In this document: one piece after another, positions 22,826 to 34,465 of the stretch | How positions within the stretch are numbered: position 1 is the first letter of the stretch | How the letters are laid out: each line of letters begins with the position of its first letter | Source: Cinnamomum chago | Taxonomy: Eukaryota > Streptophyta > Magnoliopsida > Laurales > Lauraceae | Direction of reading: 5' to 3' | DNA: 64,000 bases | Assembly: GCA_038049695.1 (NCBI GenBank) | Contig: CP142456.1 | Coordinates: 45,674,001 to 45,738,000 of the forward strand | Made by a program: the position numbers and the translations under genes | Notes under the pieces: model-generated | What the model saw: only the letters and a program-made list of their open reading frames with translations | The model's database searches: none | Told to the model about the DNA's origin: nothing

Positions 22826-23499
22826 AGTGGAAATCCGGTGGGGTGTTGGTTCACAAGCCGGTAGTGGATGTAGGCATTGAGGCTGAACCACTATAAATCC
22901 TTGTGTGATGGTGATTGCTTTGTGGTGATTCTTTTGTTAGCTTCCGCATCTTGAATGATTAATCATCACATGTGACTAGTTTGTTTTAAAGAAGTTAAAA
23001 TTGGTTATAATTGGTCATAAATGAATCTCACCCTATTCACCCCCCCTCTAGGGTTCGGATCCCCAGGACTTTCACTTCAGTGTTTTTGGGAATCTTAATT
23101 CATAAATCATGAATATTCGGGAGTGCATATCAAAATTCAGGAACAATGGGAATACAATTGAACTTTTGACATTTTGGGAAAAATATCGGGTTCAAGATTT
23201 GTTTAAGGTGAATAGGGGTCCCGTATGTCGATTTAATAACAACTTGGTACTCCTTGAGTTTGGGAGACATACCGGGCTCCTTATACAACTCAGTGATTTC
23301 AAAATCTCAAATGAATCTTCATATTGTGGGTTCTTTCTCAAACAGTTTCATACCTTGTCTATTAGGTCTCCCAGACACATAGCGGGTTCTTAATGGACCT
23401 CTCAAAACATTTAAACACCTCCTTATTACACCAAACATAGCCCCATATGAACAGTGTCCATCGCTCGAGCGGACCAGGGGACATAGCCCCATACTTTTT

Positions 23500-26096
23500 C
23501 CCCATACTTTTGATATGGATCGTATCGGTTTCCGTGTGATTGTGATCTTGATTTCATTTGAATGATTTTCCTATGTGTTACAACTTTCGTCTTAAGCTCA
23601 TTCATGTTTGAAGCCCAAAAACCCATGTTTTAGCCCAATGAGGGTAAAATTGTCTTTTATGCACAAATCTGGACACAATTTTCGAGATCTCAAAACCATG
23701 TAAAAAATATACTTTTTGGAAATTAGATATTTTGAGGATCGTTTTATCCTTCTTCGTCGAAGTCATTCGAGGCTCACAAGATCATGTTTTCGTCGTTTCA
23801 AAGTTCAAGTCATTTGGGGCCCATTGTCATCACTTAAACCCCATCTCCCTCTCTTTTCATTCATTTCCCCCAAATCTCTGCAACTTCTTGACCTAGGGCT
23901 GAAAACCCTTTTTTCCCTTCCACTTCATTTCTCTTGCATGTTCTAGCTATAGATCTCCAAAGAAGATTCCAAGGCCATCATCTTCTTCCTCTCATCTCAA
24001 GCTTCCTATTGATATCTTCTTCTTGAAAGCTAAAGTTGGGAAAGCTCTCCATTTGTTTTCATTCCTTTTGTTTGGGCATTTCTAGGTAAGAGCTTCAACC
24101 CATATTTTTCATAGAGTTATTTTGGTTCCCTAAGATCTTTTTTTCATTTGAAAACCCTTTTTGTGAAAATGGGTTTCTTATTTTCAAGATTGTGTGGAGT
24201 TTGAGTGGATTTCCCTTGGGTTTCTTGTAGTGTTGGAATAGCTTGAGTGAAGTGCTTGAAGAGGAGTGTTTAGCATTGGTCAAGGCAAGTAATCTCTATA
24301 GGAAATGATGCATGTGTATTTTGATTACATTGTTATTTTAGAAATTATGCATATAAATTGTTTACAAGCTTCATGATTATGTTTTCATTGGATTTGGATG
24401 CTTGAAATGGTGATAAATGAACCCTTGGTGAGCATGAAGGCTCGAGGGATTGTATGTGAGTTAAGGATGAGAAGAAGGAGAAGAATGTAGTGAAGGTTGT
24501 ATAAGAGAAAGGCATTTTCTGCACTCAGCGAGCACATGCAGAAGCTTGTCCGCTCGAGTGACCCTTGGATCCGCTCGAGCGACCAAGCCTCTGTTTGTTC
24601 CGAGCGCAGACAGAGAGCTGTTCGTTCGAGCGCACCTTATATCCGCTCGAGAGAACTGTCTCGCTCGAGCGAAGTGTCAACACCTTACAAGGTCCGCTCG
24701 AGCGAACCTGCCAGATTCAGGAAGAAGAATTATTTCATTTCTGTATTTTCTTGAAGGTTGAAAAAACTAGACTATGTTAAGGGTTTTGACTTGACATTGT
24801 GTAAATGGAACTTCAAAATGCAACCCAACTTCGGGGACACCAATTCTTATATATATTCCAACATTTGGGGTCCCAATTACACAAAGGTCAATTAGCAGCC
24901 TTAACACATGCTTATCAGATTTCGTGTTTGAATTCCGTTTTGGTACGATAAGAACCATCGTGTACTAGTTTTGGATTTCAAGTATAAGCTTGTTTTGAAG
25001 AATTGTTTCAAGAAAAATGGGATCACTTCCTAAGCGTGTTATGCATATTAATTATGCCTTTGCTAGTCGTGTTCATCGTGTTTTGATAAGTGATTTCCCC
25101 CTTTTTATCTCGACATGTTTTGATAGTGTTTCGCATGTTTTGTGCATTCATGAATTAAGTAAACACCACTGAGCTTGGACTGCCCTTTCAGTTTGATCCA
25201 CTGTCTGGGGGTCTTTAAACATGTGAACTGTCTGTAGACTGGTCGTGTATTGATTACACATCGTGCGTGTCCGGTTCCGCAGCCGGATTTCCCGTATTTA
25301 TGGGAAATCGTGTCGTGATTATATTATGTATATCGTGCTTGTCGTGCGTGCTTGCTCTTTTCATTATATAAATGATAGAGAAAGGATGGACTCTTTGTGG
25401 ATGATGACAATTCATGATATATTATGTACTCATGCTAGTTTGTTTTAGTATCCTAACTTTATTATGTATTCTCGAAATGTATCTCAGCTATTGTAGTATT
25501 TCAAATCAAGGATTTGCCTACATGTTTTCTTAAAACGTTTATTGGTTCATGCTTGCACCTAAATTGATTACCTGCCAAACCGTTGTGTTTGACCCTTGTT
25601 TATTGGTGCCCAGGTGCAGGAGATGTTGCCTTTGAGGAGGAGCGTCGGGAGGAGGCTCTTGAGCCACCCCCAGTGAGAGAGTGGCAGCCCGACGATGTCA
25701 TCTAGACGTCGGGCGGTTTCTTGAGTTACGCAACATTTTGTCATGGGGTTTCTTATATTATTTTGAGAAGTGTATTGGTCTCTGTTGGCCTCTTATGGGA
25801 TGTAACTAAAACTTAACTTACTTTGTGTAGTCTTATAACTTGAATTATGTTGGGAATGCCAAGTTAGCTTCTTTCTTTCATACTATGTCTTGTTAGTAAT
25901 TGTTATAGCACTTAAAGATTTATTGGTGCTTATCATGATGTGTTTTGCTACACGCTTCCGCAAATTTGATCGTGTGAGTCAGATTCCGCGTGTCTTTAGG
26001 AATCCTCACCGCGGGAACCTATGGGAAACAATAAACATAATCAATGAAATCAACAACACCGTCGCGGGCTCGGGGTTCCGTTCCGTGGTCGCGACA
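23500..26096 (+). mobile_element. D: truncated G-related LTR joined into G1 3' LTR
   Basis: Forward sequence resembling LTR A in order: a TACAACTTTCGT block (23578), a CGAGATCTCAAAACCATG block (23679), a palindrome cluster, a GACGATGTCATCTAGACGTC block (25692), TTCCGC (25955) and the end GGTTCCGT...GTCGCGACA (26096). The start expected by comparison with A (about 500 bp) is absent and no TSD is visible on the left. D therefore joined G1 with loss of both its own start and part of G1. It is much diverged from A and C. Left boundary uncertain by about 100 bp. Confidence 0.6.
24535..24715 (+). repeat. Palindrome cluster, CCGCTCGAGCGA type
   Basis: Six copies of CGCTCGAGYGA or close variants (near 24550, 24570, 24623, 24643, 24661, 24693) in about 170 bp. 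One further copy, TCGCTCGAGCGGA, is in the G1 LTR at 23461. Confidence 0.85.
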
Positions 26097-27074
26097 GGGT
26101 GTGATTGACGCAAAAGGGAAAAAATGTTTCTCATAAAATCTAGTTTTCAAAAAGTATACTTTTGTCATGGTTCTGGGATCTAGAAATTTGGGTCAAGATT
26201 CAATGTGAAAAGACCGATTTTGCCCCTAGGGCAAGAAAAACTGATTTTTGGAGCTTCGAATGGGCACGGAGTGAACACGAAAGTTGTAGGGAACGACGAG
26301 AATCGTCAAACAAAGCAGAAATGGGAATTTTTGGGAATCACGAAGAACCTCTGTAAGATTATCACACAAAACAAGTAGGACCCTACGGTCATTGTCTAGG
26401 TTCACTGGCTCTCAAAACTCCCCAAAACTAGTGAAAAACCATTCTAGCTCACAAACTCAACCAAACAAACAGTAATTCCACTTAGAGAAACTAATCCACA
26501 AATAAAACAACACTAATCCAGGAAATTAGGGGCCGGGATCTCACATCCTCCCCCCCTTAGAACATTTGGTCCTCCAAATGAATTAAACAAAGCCAACAAC
26601 AAGTGGGGACATTAATCCCACACTTCGAAAGCAAAACCATAAACGACTGCTCCAATTCGGTCCTCTCAGAAGCACCTGAACTCGCTTTCATCCTCGCTGT
26701 TGAATGTTAGGGATTTTGTATTTGCAATTTGATGCATGCATTAACATTTGAGCATCATTTGATTCACACACTTGCATTGATTTAGAAAATCTTGAAATCT
26801 TGATTTTCACATGCATTGGTTTTTAGACTTGTAGAAATCTTGATTTATGCATGTTTTGGTTTTAGATATTGGATGCATTTAAATTTGAAAAGAGTTTTAT
26901 CAAATCAAGCAAGCCATTGGATTTAAAGTTTCGAATCATTTTAGGCTTTTTGTGTTTCATGTTTTTAAACATCTTAGTTTGATTTAAAACATGTTTCCAA
27001 GCTTGATTTAATGGCCCAAAAATCCCCTCCTAGAAAAACCTTCAAATATGCAATTTTTGGGAATTTTTGGTCCC

Positions 27075-27270
27075 AGGGGGTCGACCTGCTGTGTGGCTGG
27101 TCGACCGGCCCAGGGGACCCTGTCGACCGGCCACACAGCAGGTCGACCGGGTAAAGTGCCGTTGCCCTTTTTCAAACTGTCAAATTTATGACCGTTGTGA
27201 AGGCCAGGTCGACCGGGGATAGGGCAGGTCGACCGGGGGCACGCAGGAACCCACTTTTTGGGTATAAATT
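27075..27270 (+). promoter_or_regulatory. F LTR palindrome cluster and TATA box
   Basis: Six GTCGACC words (near 27079, 27101, 27121, 27142, 27206, 27227), several extended to GGTCGACCGG. They stand directly upstream of GTATAAATT at 27262. The inverted-repeat pair CTGCTGTGTGGC...GCCACACAGCAG spans two of the words (27087-27142). Confidence 0.82.
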
Positions 27271-28069
27271 GTAGTTCATTCCTTTTCAAAAGTTGGAGAT
27301 TTTGAAGATTCTTTTGAGGTGCTTTGAGACAAAGAAAAGGGGATGAACTAAGAGAGACCAAAGAGTCATTTGGAGAGCTAAAGCTTGGATTAATGAAGTT
27401 AAATCTCTAAGTAAGCTCTACCTCTCTTAATCATAGTTTATATGCTTTGTTTAAGTTATTGGTAAATGATTTTGAGCATGATAACTATGATGTGTTGAAT
27501 CCATTCTTATCTTATTCTTTGATCTAATTAGGATTGGATTCTTCACTTTGTTTTCAATCCAAGTTGTTTTTAAATCTTCCTTAATCATGCTTAGCCTAAA
27601 TCTTTGATTTCTTTTATATAGCATGATTCATTTTCTTGGTTGAAACATTACTTGTTGTTTTCATTCATTTAAACCTTAGTCAAATTTATTTGTTTTTGAA
27701 AACAACATTGCACATGCGTCACATGTTCTAAGTTAGTCATTTTCATACAACTTGTGAAGCTCTTGATTTTCATGTCATTAACAAGTTGATTTTTATACAT
27801 GTGATTTGCATTAGACTTCAATCAAATCTTTTATGAGCCTTAAACTTTGAATTGCTTTAAGCTATATATTAATTGAGCTTTGTTTTTAACTTGATTGAAG
27901 TTATCACACACACACACATCATGAGCATACATCTTTGCATTCATTTAGTGTTTGTGTGAGTTAGTTTTTCACTTTCATATTAGCCTATTTCAGAGGCAAT
28001 TTCATTGAGCTTAAATTGTATCTCTTAGAGTGATCTTTTGTGAAGACACCTTCTTAGAGAAATCTTTCT

Positions 28070-28210
28070 TTTGTAAAGGTTATTGCTTAGCCTAAGAAAA
28101 GCATTGTGTAAAGGTTATTGCTTAGCCTAGAAAAGCATCTTGTAAAGGTTGTTGTTTAGCCTAGAAAAACAACATTGTAAAGGTTATTGTTTAGCCTATT
28201 GAAAAGCATA
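28070..28210 (+). repeat. S LTR U5 minisatellite (F)
   Basis: Four units of AAAGGTTATTGCTTAGCCTA plus GAAAAGCAT, about 35 bp each. Confidence 0.83.
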
Positions 28211-30208
28211 GATAGTGGAAATCCGGTGGGGTGATTGGATCACAAGCCGGTAGTGGATGTAGGCATTGAGGCCGAACCACTATAAACCTTTGTGTTGTGG
28301 TGTATGCTTGTGGTGATTGTTTATATTAGCTTCCGCATCTTGTTTGATTAATCATCACTTGTGACTAGTTGTTTTAAAGAAATTAAAATTTGTCTATATT
28401 GGTCACAATTGTAGCACACCCTATTCACCCCCCCCCCTCTAGGGTTAGATCCCAGGACTTTCATAGAACTCTTCTGTCAACTATCAACCGTTGTCAGACA
28501 TTTTCCCACTGGCTCGAATCCGTTACTGCCCTGCCAATCTGACTGCTCAAGAATCTTGCCAACTCTGACTCCTTCTAAGTTCCACCAAGTCTCTCGCTTT
28601 TAGCCACCATGATACAGAAAACTCTTGGAACAACTCTGTCAACTTCATCACAACTATCGAAGCTAGGGTCTCATATCAAACGCACAATCTTCAATGTGAA
28701 CTCTTTCTGGCTCTAACTTTTCTGTTCATTTCTCTTGATCCACTGCACAACAGTCGGTCTCTGACACTATCATTCTTGTCCCTTCGTCATTCTTCAGTAT
28801 TAGAAGCTCTGCATTCACTTTTGCAAGTGTTTTGCCGAATTTGTTGTCCCCAACAAACTAGAAATAATTGACTTCCAGCTCCGTGTATCTGTACGTTGTA
28901 ATCCGATGTTCCTCATGTCGATAAAATTCACAAAATCTTCGTTGTCAGGCGTTCAAGTAATTTTTTTTAAATATAGTCTTATCCTTTTAATTGCCCTTGG
29001 CTTCGGAAAATTGGCGACGCTAAGTACTACACTTCTGTCATCTTTGTCAAAGTTGTCGAAATTAGGTCTCTTGCCAATGCACAATCTTCGAGGTGAATGA
29101 CTTGAAAATCTGCCACTTCTTCATATGCCAAGTTGATCCAATCAAATGTCTGAACGATCCTTTGAACACTTCACTCATCTTTACCTGCTTGTCGAAAACA
29201 CAAGGTTCACAACTCTGTAAGTTTCCAGCTCTGACTAGACCCGCTAACACTTTAACTGTCATGCTACTCCACATGTCCAAACTTCATGAGGCGTGCTTCT
29301 GTCAAACTCATTCTTCTCTGAATCTTTCAACTGTCATTGTCCATAGGTGATGATTCTCCTGCTCGTATCTGTACTTTGTCCAAATTGATGTTCCACAAGT
29401 CGGTAGAATCTATGAAATCTTCTTTATCATGTGATCAGGTAGCAATCAATTCCAAATACAACTCTCTCCACACTGCTGTTGAAAACTACTTGCCTATGCT
29501 TTTAACCATCCACTGACACACCTTGCTGAGTCGACTTCACCATCATTCTGCAATCATTGAAAATCAATTAACACTTATCCGACAAAAGTCTATCAATTTC
29601 CAAGAAATTTCTAACTTTTCACATCTTCTTGGAGCTGTACCACTGAAAATCGCCTCAAGCCTCATAGAGTCCACCACTTATTCGACTTATGGAGCCATCT
29701 GACTTAGGAAAAATAATCCAAGTTTATCCAAAAATCCACACTTAGTTGCCTAATACACCCTCTGACAGTCCACGTTCATTTGTAATTGGATCTCGATATG
29801 CTGTTCATATTCCTTGCTGACTAACAACTGTTCACATATTCCTTCTCTAGCTCCATCTGTGACATCGAAAAGCTGGAAATTCTGCCAAAGTCCTTCGAGA
29901 AACACATGCTAAGTCCACAAAACTCCGACTCTCTGGAACGAAAACAAGGAAAAGGTACTAAATGTGGGTGCAGAGACATTAAATTCTCCCCCACTAAAAA
30001 AGAATTTGGTCCCCCAAATTCCCTAACAACAAGGACAAGAAAACAAGACAAAGATAGTCTCCCCCACTAGAAGAAAAATAGACACAAAATCGCAGAAACA
30101 ATGGCTAGCCAAAAGGAAAACCGACACAACTAAACGAGTCCTTGCCACACGTCTTAAGGTTCCTAGAGTGTTTTATTTCCTAAAAACCTGCCCGCTCTGA
30201 TACTAGTC

Positions 30209-31494
30209 TATCACGCCCCCTTACCGAAACCTCGGGGGCGCGAATGGGATTAAGGATAAATATATTTTCTCCCAAGATCCGCGTGTGTGAAGACAACACA
30301 TTCCAACAGACTCTGAATATTTTGCGGAAGCTTTCGTGGCGTTGCGACCCAGAGTTCGTGGCCATCGGATTCTGTGTTGCACTCAACCGTTAGCATATAG
30401 CTATTATATCAAGAATCATATTAGACTGGAATAAACCATTACAACCGAGTACAAAGCTGATAGTAACAGGATATTATATTCTCATACATGCTCAATACAA
30501 TTATTAATGTGCATTACTTAAAAATCCCAAGAAAAGGCTAAGAGAAGCCATATAAGTACAATCTAAATGAATACTACCCCACATGTGACGTAGCTCCGAT
30601 GTCAAGCTCAATGTCTGCATGACATAGTGGACACTACAACCTGTAAACTCATGGCTCCGCAGCCAAAGCAAGCACTCAGCTCGGGGTGAAGAAGTCTAGA
30701 CCTGAGTACCAAAATAGTGGGTCAGACATGACGGTCTGGCAGGTGAGTGAAAAGATAACACATATACTGAAGAATAAAACATGTGATAAATCATGTTATT
30801 TGATCAAATGTTGCATATAATTAAAATGGGTGGAAAGATCATGTATATCTGACAAATCATGTATTCATGTAAAACGGGTGTAAAACATGGATATCAAACA
30901 AATCATGTATTCATTTAAAGCATGAGTAAAACATGGAGATCTAACAAAACATGTGTTCATTTACAACATCTGTAAAAGCATGGATATTGGTCAAAATAAT
31001 GGAAAATTTGCGATTTCAAGGGTTAAAACATCGATTTTTGGGCCTCGGGTGCGATTGACGCAAAAGGGAAAAATGTTTCTAATAAAATCTAGTTTTCAAA
31101 AAGTATAATTTTGGCATGGTTCTGGGATCTCGAAATTTGGGTCCAGATTCAATGTGAAAAGACCGATTTTGCCCCCAAGGTTGGAAAAATTGATTTTTGG
31201 AGTTTCGAATGGGTACGAAGTGAACACGAAAGTTGTAGGGAACGAAGAGATTCATCAAACGAAGCCAAAATGGGAATTTTTATGAATCATGAAGAACCTC
31301 TCTAAGCTTATCACACAAAACAAGTAGGACCCTACGGTCACTGTCTAGGTTCACTGGCTCTCAAAACTCCCCAAAACTAGTGGAAAACCATTCTAGCTCA
31401 CAAACTCAACCAAAGAAACAGTAATCCCACTTAGAGAAACTAATCCACAAATAAAACAACACTAATCCAGGAAATCAAGGGTCGGGGTCTCACG
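30209..31494 (-). repeat. G1 5' LTR, internally deleted
   Basis: Only 1286 bp against about 4 kb for A and C. It keeps the primer-proximal end (TATCACGCCCCC, where others read TGTCACG), the 50-65 bp array to about 30995, and the outer end from about 31040 (ATTGACGCAAAAGGGAAAA, shared with 26105). The middle, including any palindrome cluster, is missing. Confidence 0.78.
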
Positions 31495-32352
31495 GGGATC
31501 AAACTCCATCGAGACCGGAAAAATAGGATGATTGGCTTATCCCAAGCTGCATACATAGATAAGGTACTGGTACGATTGGCCATGCAAGACTTTAAGAAGG
31601 GTATTACACCTTTCAGGCAAGGAGTGCACCTTTCCAAGGATCAGTGTCCTAAGACACATGAGGAAAAGGAGCAGATGAGGTCGATACCATACGCTTCGGC
31701 TGTTTGTAGCCCCATGTATGCTATGCTATATACTAGACCGGATATCTGTTATGCAGTGGGCTTAGTTAGCAGATATTAGTCTAATCCAGGACCTGAACAT
31801 TGGACTGCTGTAAAGTGTATTCTCAAATACTTGAGAAGGACTAGAGATTACATGTTAATTTATGGCAGTGATGAGCTGATTCCAGTTGGATACACAGATT
31901 CTAACTTCATGTCAGATAAGGATTCCAGAAAACCCACCTCTGGTTATGTATTTATGCTTGGTGGCAGAGCTATCAGCTGGAGGAGTACAAAAAAGGAATG
32001 TACCGCTGATTCCACCTCGGAGGCTGAATATGTAGCAGCTAAAGAAGCAGTATGGCTCAAGAGATTCCTTATGGAACTCGGGGTGGTACCTTTGGCACGG
32101 CAGCCGCTCACAGTTTACTGTGACGGCAATGGGGTAGTCGCTCAGTCCAAGGAGCCCAGCCATAAAAGCTAAAAGCATGTACAAAGGAAATATCATTTAG
32201 TCAGAGAGATTGTACAGAGAGGTGATATTGCTATTACCAAGATAGCCTCTGCAGACAATCTGACATATCCCTTTACTAAGCCATTTACTACCAAAGTCTT
32301 TGAGCAGCATGTAGACGGGATGGGCATGAGATGCAACCCTGACTGGAATTGA
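31495..32352 (+). pseudogene. Copia1 gag-pol, 3' part (RT end and RNase H)
   Basis: Continues the same frame as 9433-12521 across G1. It starts IKLHRDRKNRMIGLSQ and shows TRPDICYAVG, then RNase H with SRKPTSGY and EAEYVAAKEAVW. Stops are at 31777 and 32170. The usual C-terminal ADPFTK motif reads TYPFTK. The frame ends with TGA at 32350. Confidence 0.9.
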
Positions 32353-32356
32353 GGCC

Positions 32357-32367
32357 AAGTGGGAGAT
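32357..32367 (+). other. Copia1 polypurine tract
   Basis: AAGTGGGAGAT immediately upstream of the 3' LTR. The same AAGTGGGAGAT is found in reverse before the Copia2 3' LTR. Confidence 0.8.
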
Positions 32368-34042
32368 TGTTAGATTGTATGGACTCAATCCATCAATTGA
32401 TTTAATAAATTGATTAATTTCTTCATTTATCAATGAAATCATTCTTTCCTTTCATGAGATGAATGGTATTTTATTACTTAATGCACATAACCAATACATA
32501 TGACATAATGGTTTATGAGATGAACCGGGTCCCATTAATATATTAGATGTAATATATATATATGGATGAGATCCACATACGGGAGATATGTGTCACAAAT
32601 CTTATACTTAAAATATCTTCACAACCATTAATGAGACTGGGCATCTCATCTGATAAGGTTGCAGTACTTTGATCATTATGAGATAGTGTGATTTGTCTCA
32701 ATCATCAGAATGGAAGATTCTGGATCACAATGCTGGTACATTGGATGTATTAAAGGACCATGAGAAGCACCTTATGAATACTGTCTCGATTTTAAGGTCT
32801 GCTCTCATAATTCCCTAGCAATAGGCTCTCAATCCTGAGACATTAACTCAAGTTTCTATCTATTCATTTGCTTTGAGTCACCAATGAGTGAGGCCAACTG
32901 TAGGTCAACACCTCGGTGTCTTGGGTACGTGGTTGTAGAACTATGGGAACATCCAATGATCAAGATGGAATCTATCTATATTATCCCCTTGTGCCAATTA
33001 ATGGATTTATCATTAGTAAGTGTGCACCCATCTCGATTAAGAGTGAATTGGTTGGTACTGATGATCACTGTGATAAATTGGGCTCAAGGATAATAAGATG
33101 TGGTTCTCAGATTGGATGGGACAGATTTATTCCAATTGATCCATGGATAATGATGGAGGGGCCTACTTGTGGTAATTGGGAAGTATAGGGTCTTTATTGT
33201 AATTTATTCCTAAGACTGGAGTGTAATTGTATTTATATAGTGGTGTTATTTGCAATTAATTGTGCGCCCGGATTGCACATGAGATGTGGGGTCGCGAGTC
33301 CCAGTTGGAGCTAGCTTTCTAAGGAATCCCTAGTAGTCCCCACGCTAGCCCAAGTTATTAGATACTAATCCTACTTGAACTCCAAAAGGAAGGAATTAGA
33401 AAGTTACTATTTCTATTTGAAATGGGACTTCTAATAGTGGTAATAGTACGCTACTAATTAGTGTGGAAGTGAGACTTCTAATTCAATTAGTAAGAGAGGT
33501 AGAGAGGAGATTGTTTTAGGGCTATAAATAAAGGTTGCATCCCCTTGGACGTTTTTACACATTGATTCACGCCCAAGGCCCTTTTCGATAAGTGTTGCAC
33601 AATTCTATTTCTCCTCTTCTCTCTTCTCTAGTACTCTTCTAGTTTTTTGGAGTTTCAAGTAGGGTTTTCTCTTGGAGATCCCACCCATTTTCTTGAGAAA
33701 AGAGATTCTGATTAGAGGGTCATAGTGTGGAAGATCAATAGGTCTTAGAGATTCTTGTTTGATACGTGAAAGAGTTTCATCATCAAATAAAGATGCAACT
33801 TCTCCATTAGAGTACAACTGAGCTCCTAAGGTATAATCTATTTCCTTGCATGTTGTAGATTTTTATGGATGCTTGTTGGCTGCTGTACTATCTTCTAGAT
33901 AGGTTTATTTACTGATCATGATGACTGAGATTGAGGACATGGATCCTGGATTGGGTTTGATAGCCTTCTCGATATTTGATCCCTGAGTCAAGTGGGTCAA
34001 AAGTTTTGAAAACATATCCACGAGGCCCACCTATTTCCAACA
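32368..34042 (+). repeat. Copia1 3' LTR
   Basis: 1675 bp, TGTTAGATTG to TTTCCAACA. It preserves the uninterrupted target of LTR A near 33400 and a CTATAAATA TATA box at 33522-33530. Confidence 0.9.
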
Positions 34043-34299
34043 GGGGTGAATAGGGTGAGCCACAAATTAGTGACCAATTATGACAAATTACAAATTAGTG
34101 ACCAATTATGAAAAATTTTAACTTCTTTAAAATTGACTAGTCACAAGTGATGATTATAAAATTAAATGCGAAAGCTAACGAAAACAATCACCAAAGGCAT
34201 GCACCATCTCATAAATATTTATAGTGGTTCGGCCTCCATGCCTACATCCACTACCGGCTTGTGATCTAACACCCCACCGGATTTCCACTATCTATGCTT

Positions 34300-34465
34300 T
34301 TTAATTGGCTAAGCAATAACCTTTACAATGATGTTTTTCTAGGCTAAACAACAACCTATCAATGTGTTTTTCTAGGCTAAGCAATAACCTTTACAAGATG
34401 TTTTTCAAGGCTAAGCAATAACCTCTACACTATGTTTTTCTTAGGCTAAGCAATAACCTTTACAA
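34300..34465 (-). repeat. S LTR U5 minisatellite (S1)
   Basis: Five reverse units of TAGGCTAAGCAATAACCTTT with ATG(T/C)TTTTC between them. Confidence 0.83.

Larger units (their letters stand above)
13936..23074 (+). mobile_element. E1: S-family solo LTR, split by E1a
   Basis: The pieces 13936-15143 and 22070-23074 join into one LTR of about 2.2 kb, TGTTAGGGATTTTG to GGACTTTCA. The TSD is CTTCA at 13931-13935 and 23075-23079. The LTR contains a roughly 300-bp internal duplication (about 14640-15140), as in the 3' LTR of E2. It also has a palindrome cluster, a TATA box at 14471-14480 and a U5 minisatellite (about 22690-22825). The nested E1a interrupts it just after the duplicated stretch. Confidence 0.88.
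12522..26545 (-). repeat. G1 3' LTR, split by E1 and D
   Basis: The LTR pieces are 12522-13935, 23080 to about 23500 and 26097-26545. They align with copies A and C: the TGTCACG end with AACCTCGGGGGCG, the 50-65 bp array, the dinucleotide-rich ACATATACATATAC stretch near 13590, and the end with ACAAATAAAACAACACTAA. Part of the middle was lost where D was joined. One TCGCTCGAGCGGA palindrome remains near 23461. Confidence 0.75.
26705..28463 (+). mobile_element. F: S-family solo LTR in G1 interior
   Basis: 1759 bp, TGTTAGGGATTTTG to GGACTTTCA. The TSD is TTGAA (26700-26704) and TAGAA (28464-28468), one mismatch. It is a complete LTR without primer site or purine tract. It contains a palindrome cluster (27075-27245), GTATAAATT at 27262-27270 and a U5 minisatellite (28070-28210). 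Confidence 0.87.
26546..30208 (-). other. G1 interior, non-coding
   Basis: Without the nested LTR F this is about 1.9 kb. The 26546-26560 end (TCCTCCCCCCCTTAG) is the reverse of a polypurine tract. The 30195-30208 end (CTCTGATACTAGTC) is the reverse of a site close to the tRNA-iMet primer site, one base from TGGTATCAGAG. About 28630-29030 and 29036-29470 look like diverged tandem copies: both contain CACAATCTTC, TCTGTAC(G/T)TTGT and ATGTTCC words in the same order. No reading frame shows retroelement motifs on either strand. Confidence 0.6.
12522..31494 (-). mobile_element. G1: large-LTR non-autonomous element in Copia1 RT
   Basis: Reverse element with ends TGTCACGCCC and GGGTCTCACG. The TSD is GGAAT (12517-12521) and GGGAT (31495-31499), one mismatch; the copia frame continues exactly across it. 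The 3' LTR is 12522-26545 and the 5' LTR is 30209-31494. A polypurine tract (reverse of 26546-26560) and a primer-like site (30195-30208) bound an interior of about 1.9 kb once nested F is removed. The interior shows no coding capacity. The terminal AAGGGGGGGAGGA followed by TGTGAGATCCC resembles plant gypsy Tekay/Del-type ends, so a Ty3/gypsy origin is likely but not proven. Confidence 0.82.
1984..34042 (+). mobile_element. Copia1: degraded Ty1/copia retrotransposon with nested insertions
   Basis: The 5' LTR is 1984-7661 (about 1655 bp after removing nested A) and the 3' LTR is 32368-34042 (1675 bp). The primer site starts at 7662 and a polypurine tract ends at 32367. The TSD is GGGGT at 1979-1983 and 34043-34047. 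About 19 kb of the span is a second insertion, G1, in the RT region. Without A and G1 the element is about 9 kb. The LTRs differ at many positions, including a short deletion at the start of the 5' LTR, so the insertion is not recent. The single gag-pol frame has at least seven stops, so the copy cannot make its own proteins. Confidence 0.93.

Noticed and set aside
24497-24780. Three overlapping forward frames rich in Arg and Ser
   Set aside because: They are translations of the CGCTCGAG palindrome cluster in three frames, so the open frames result from repeat composition.
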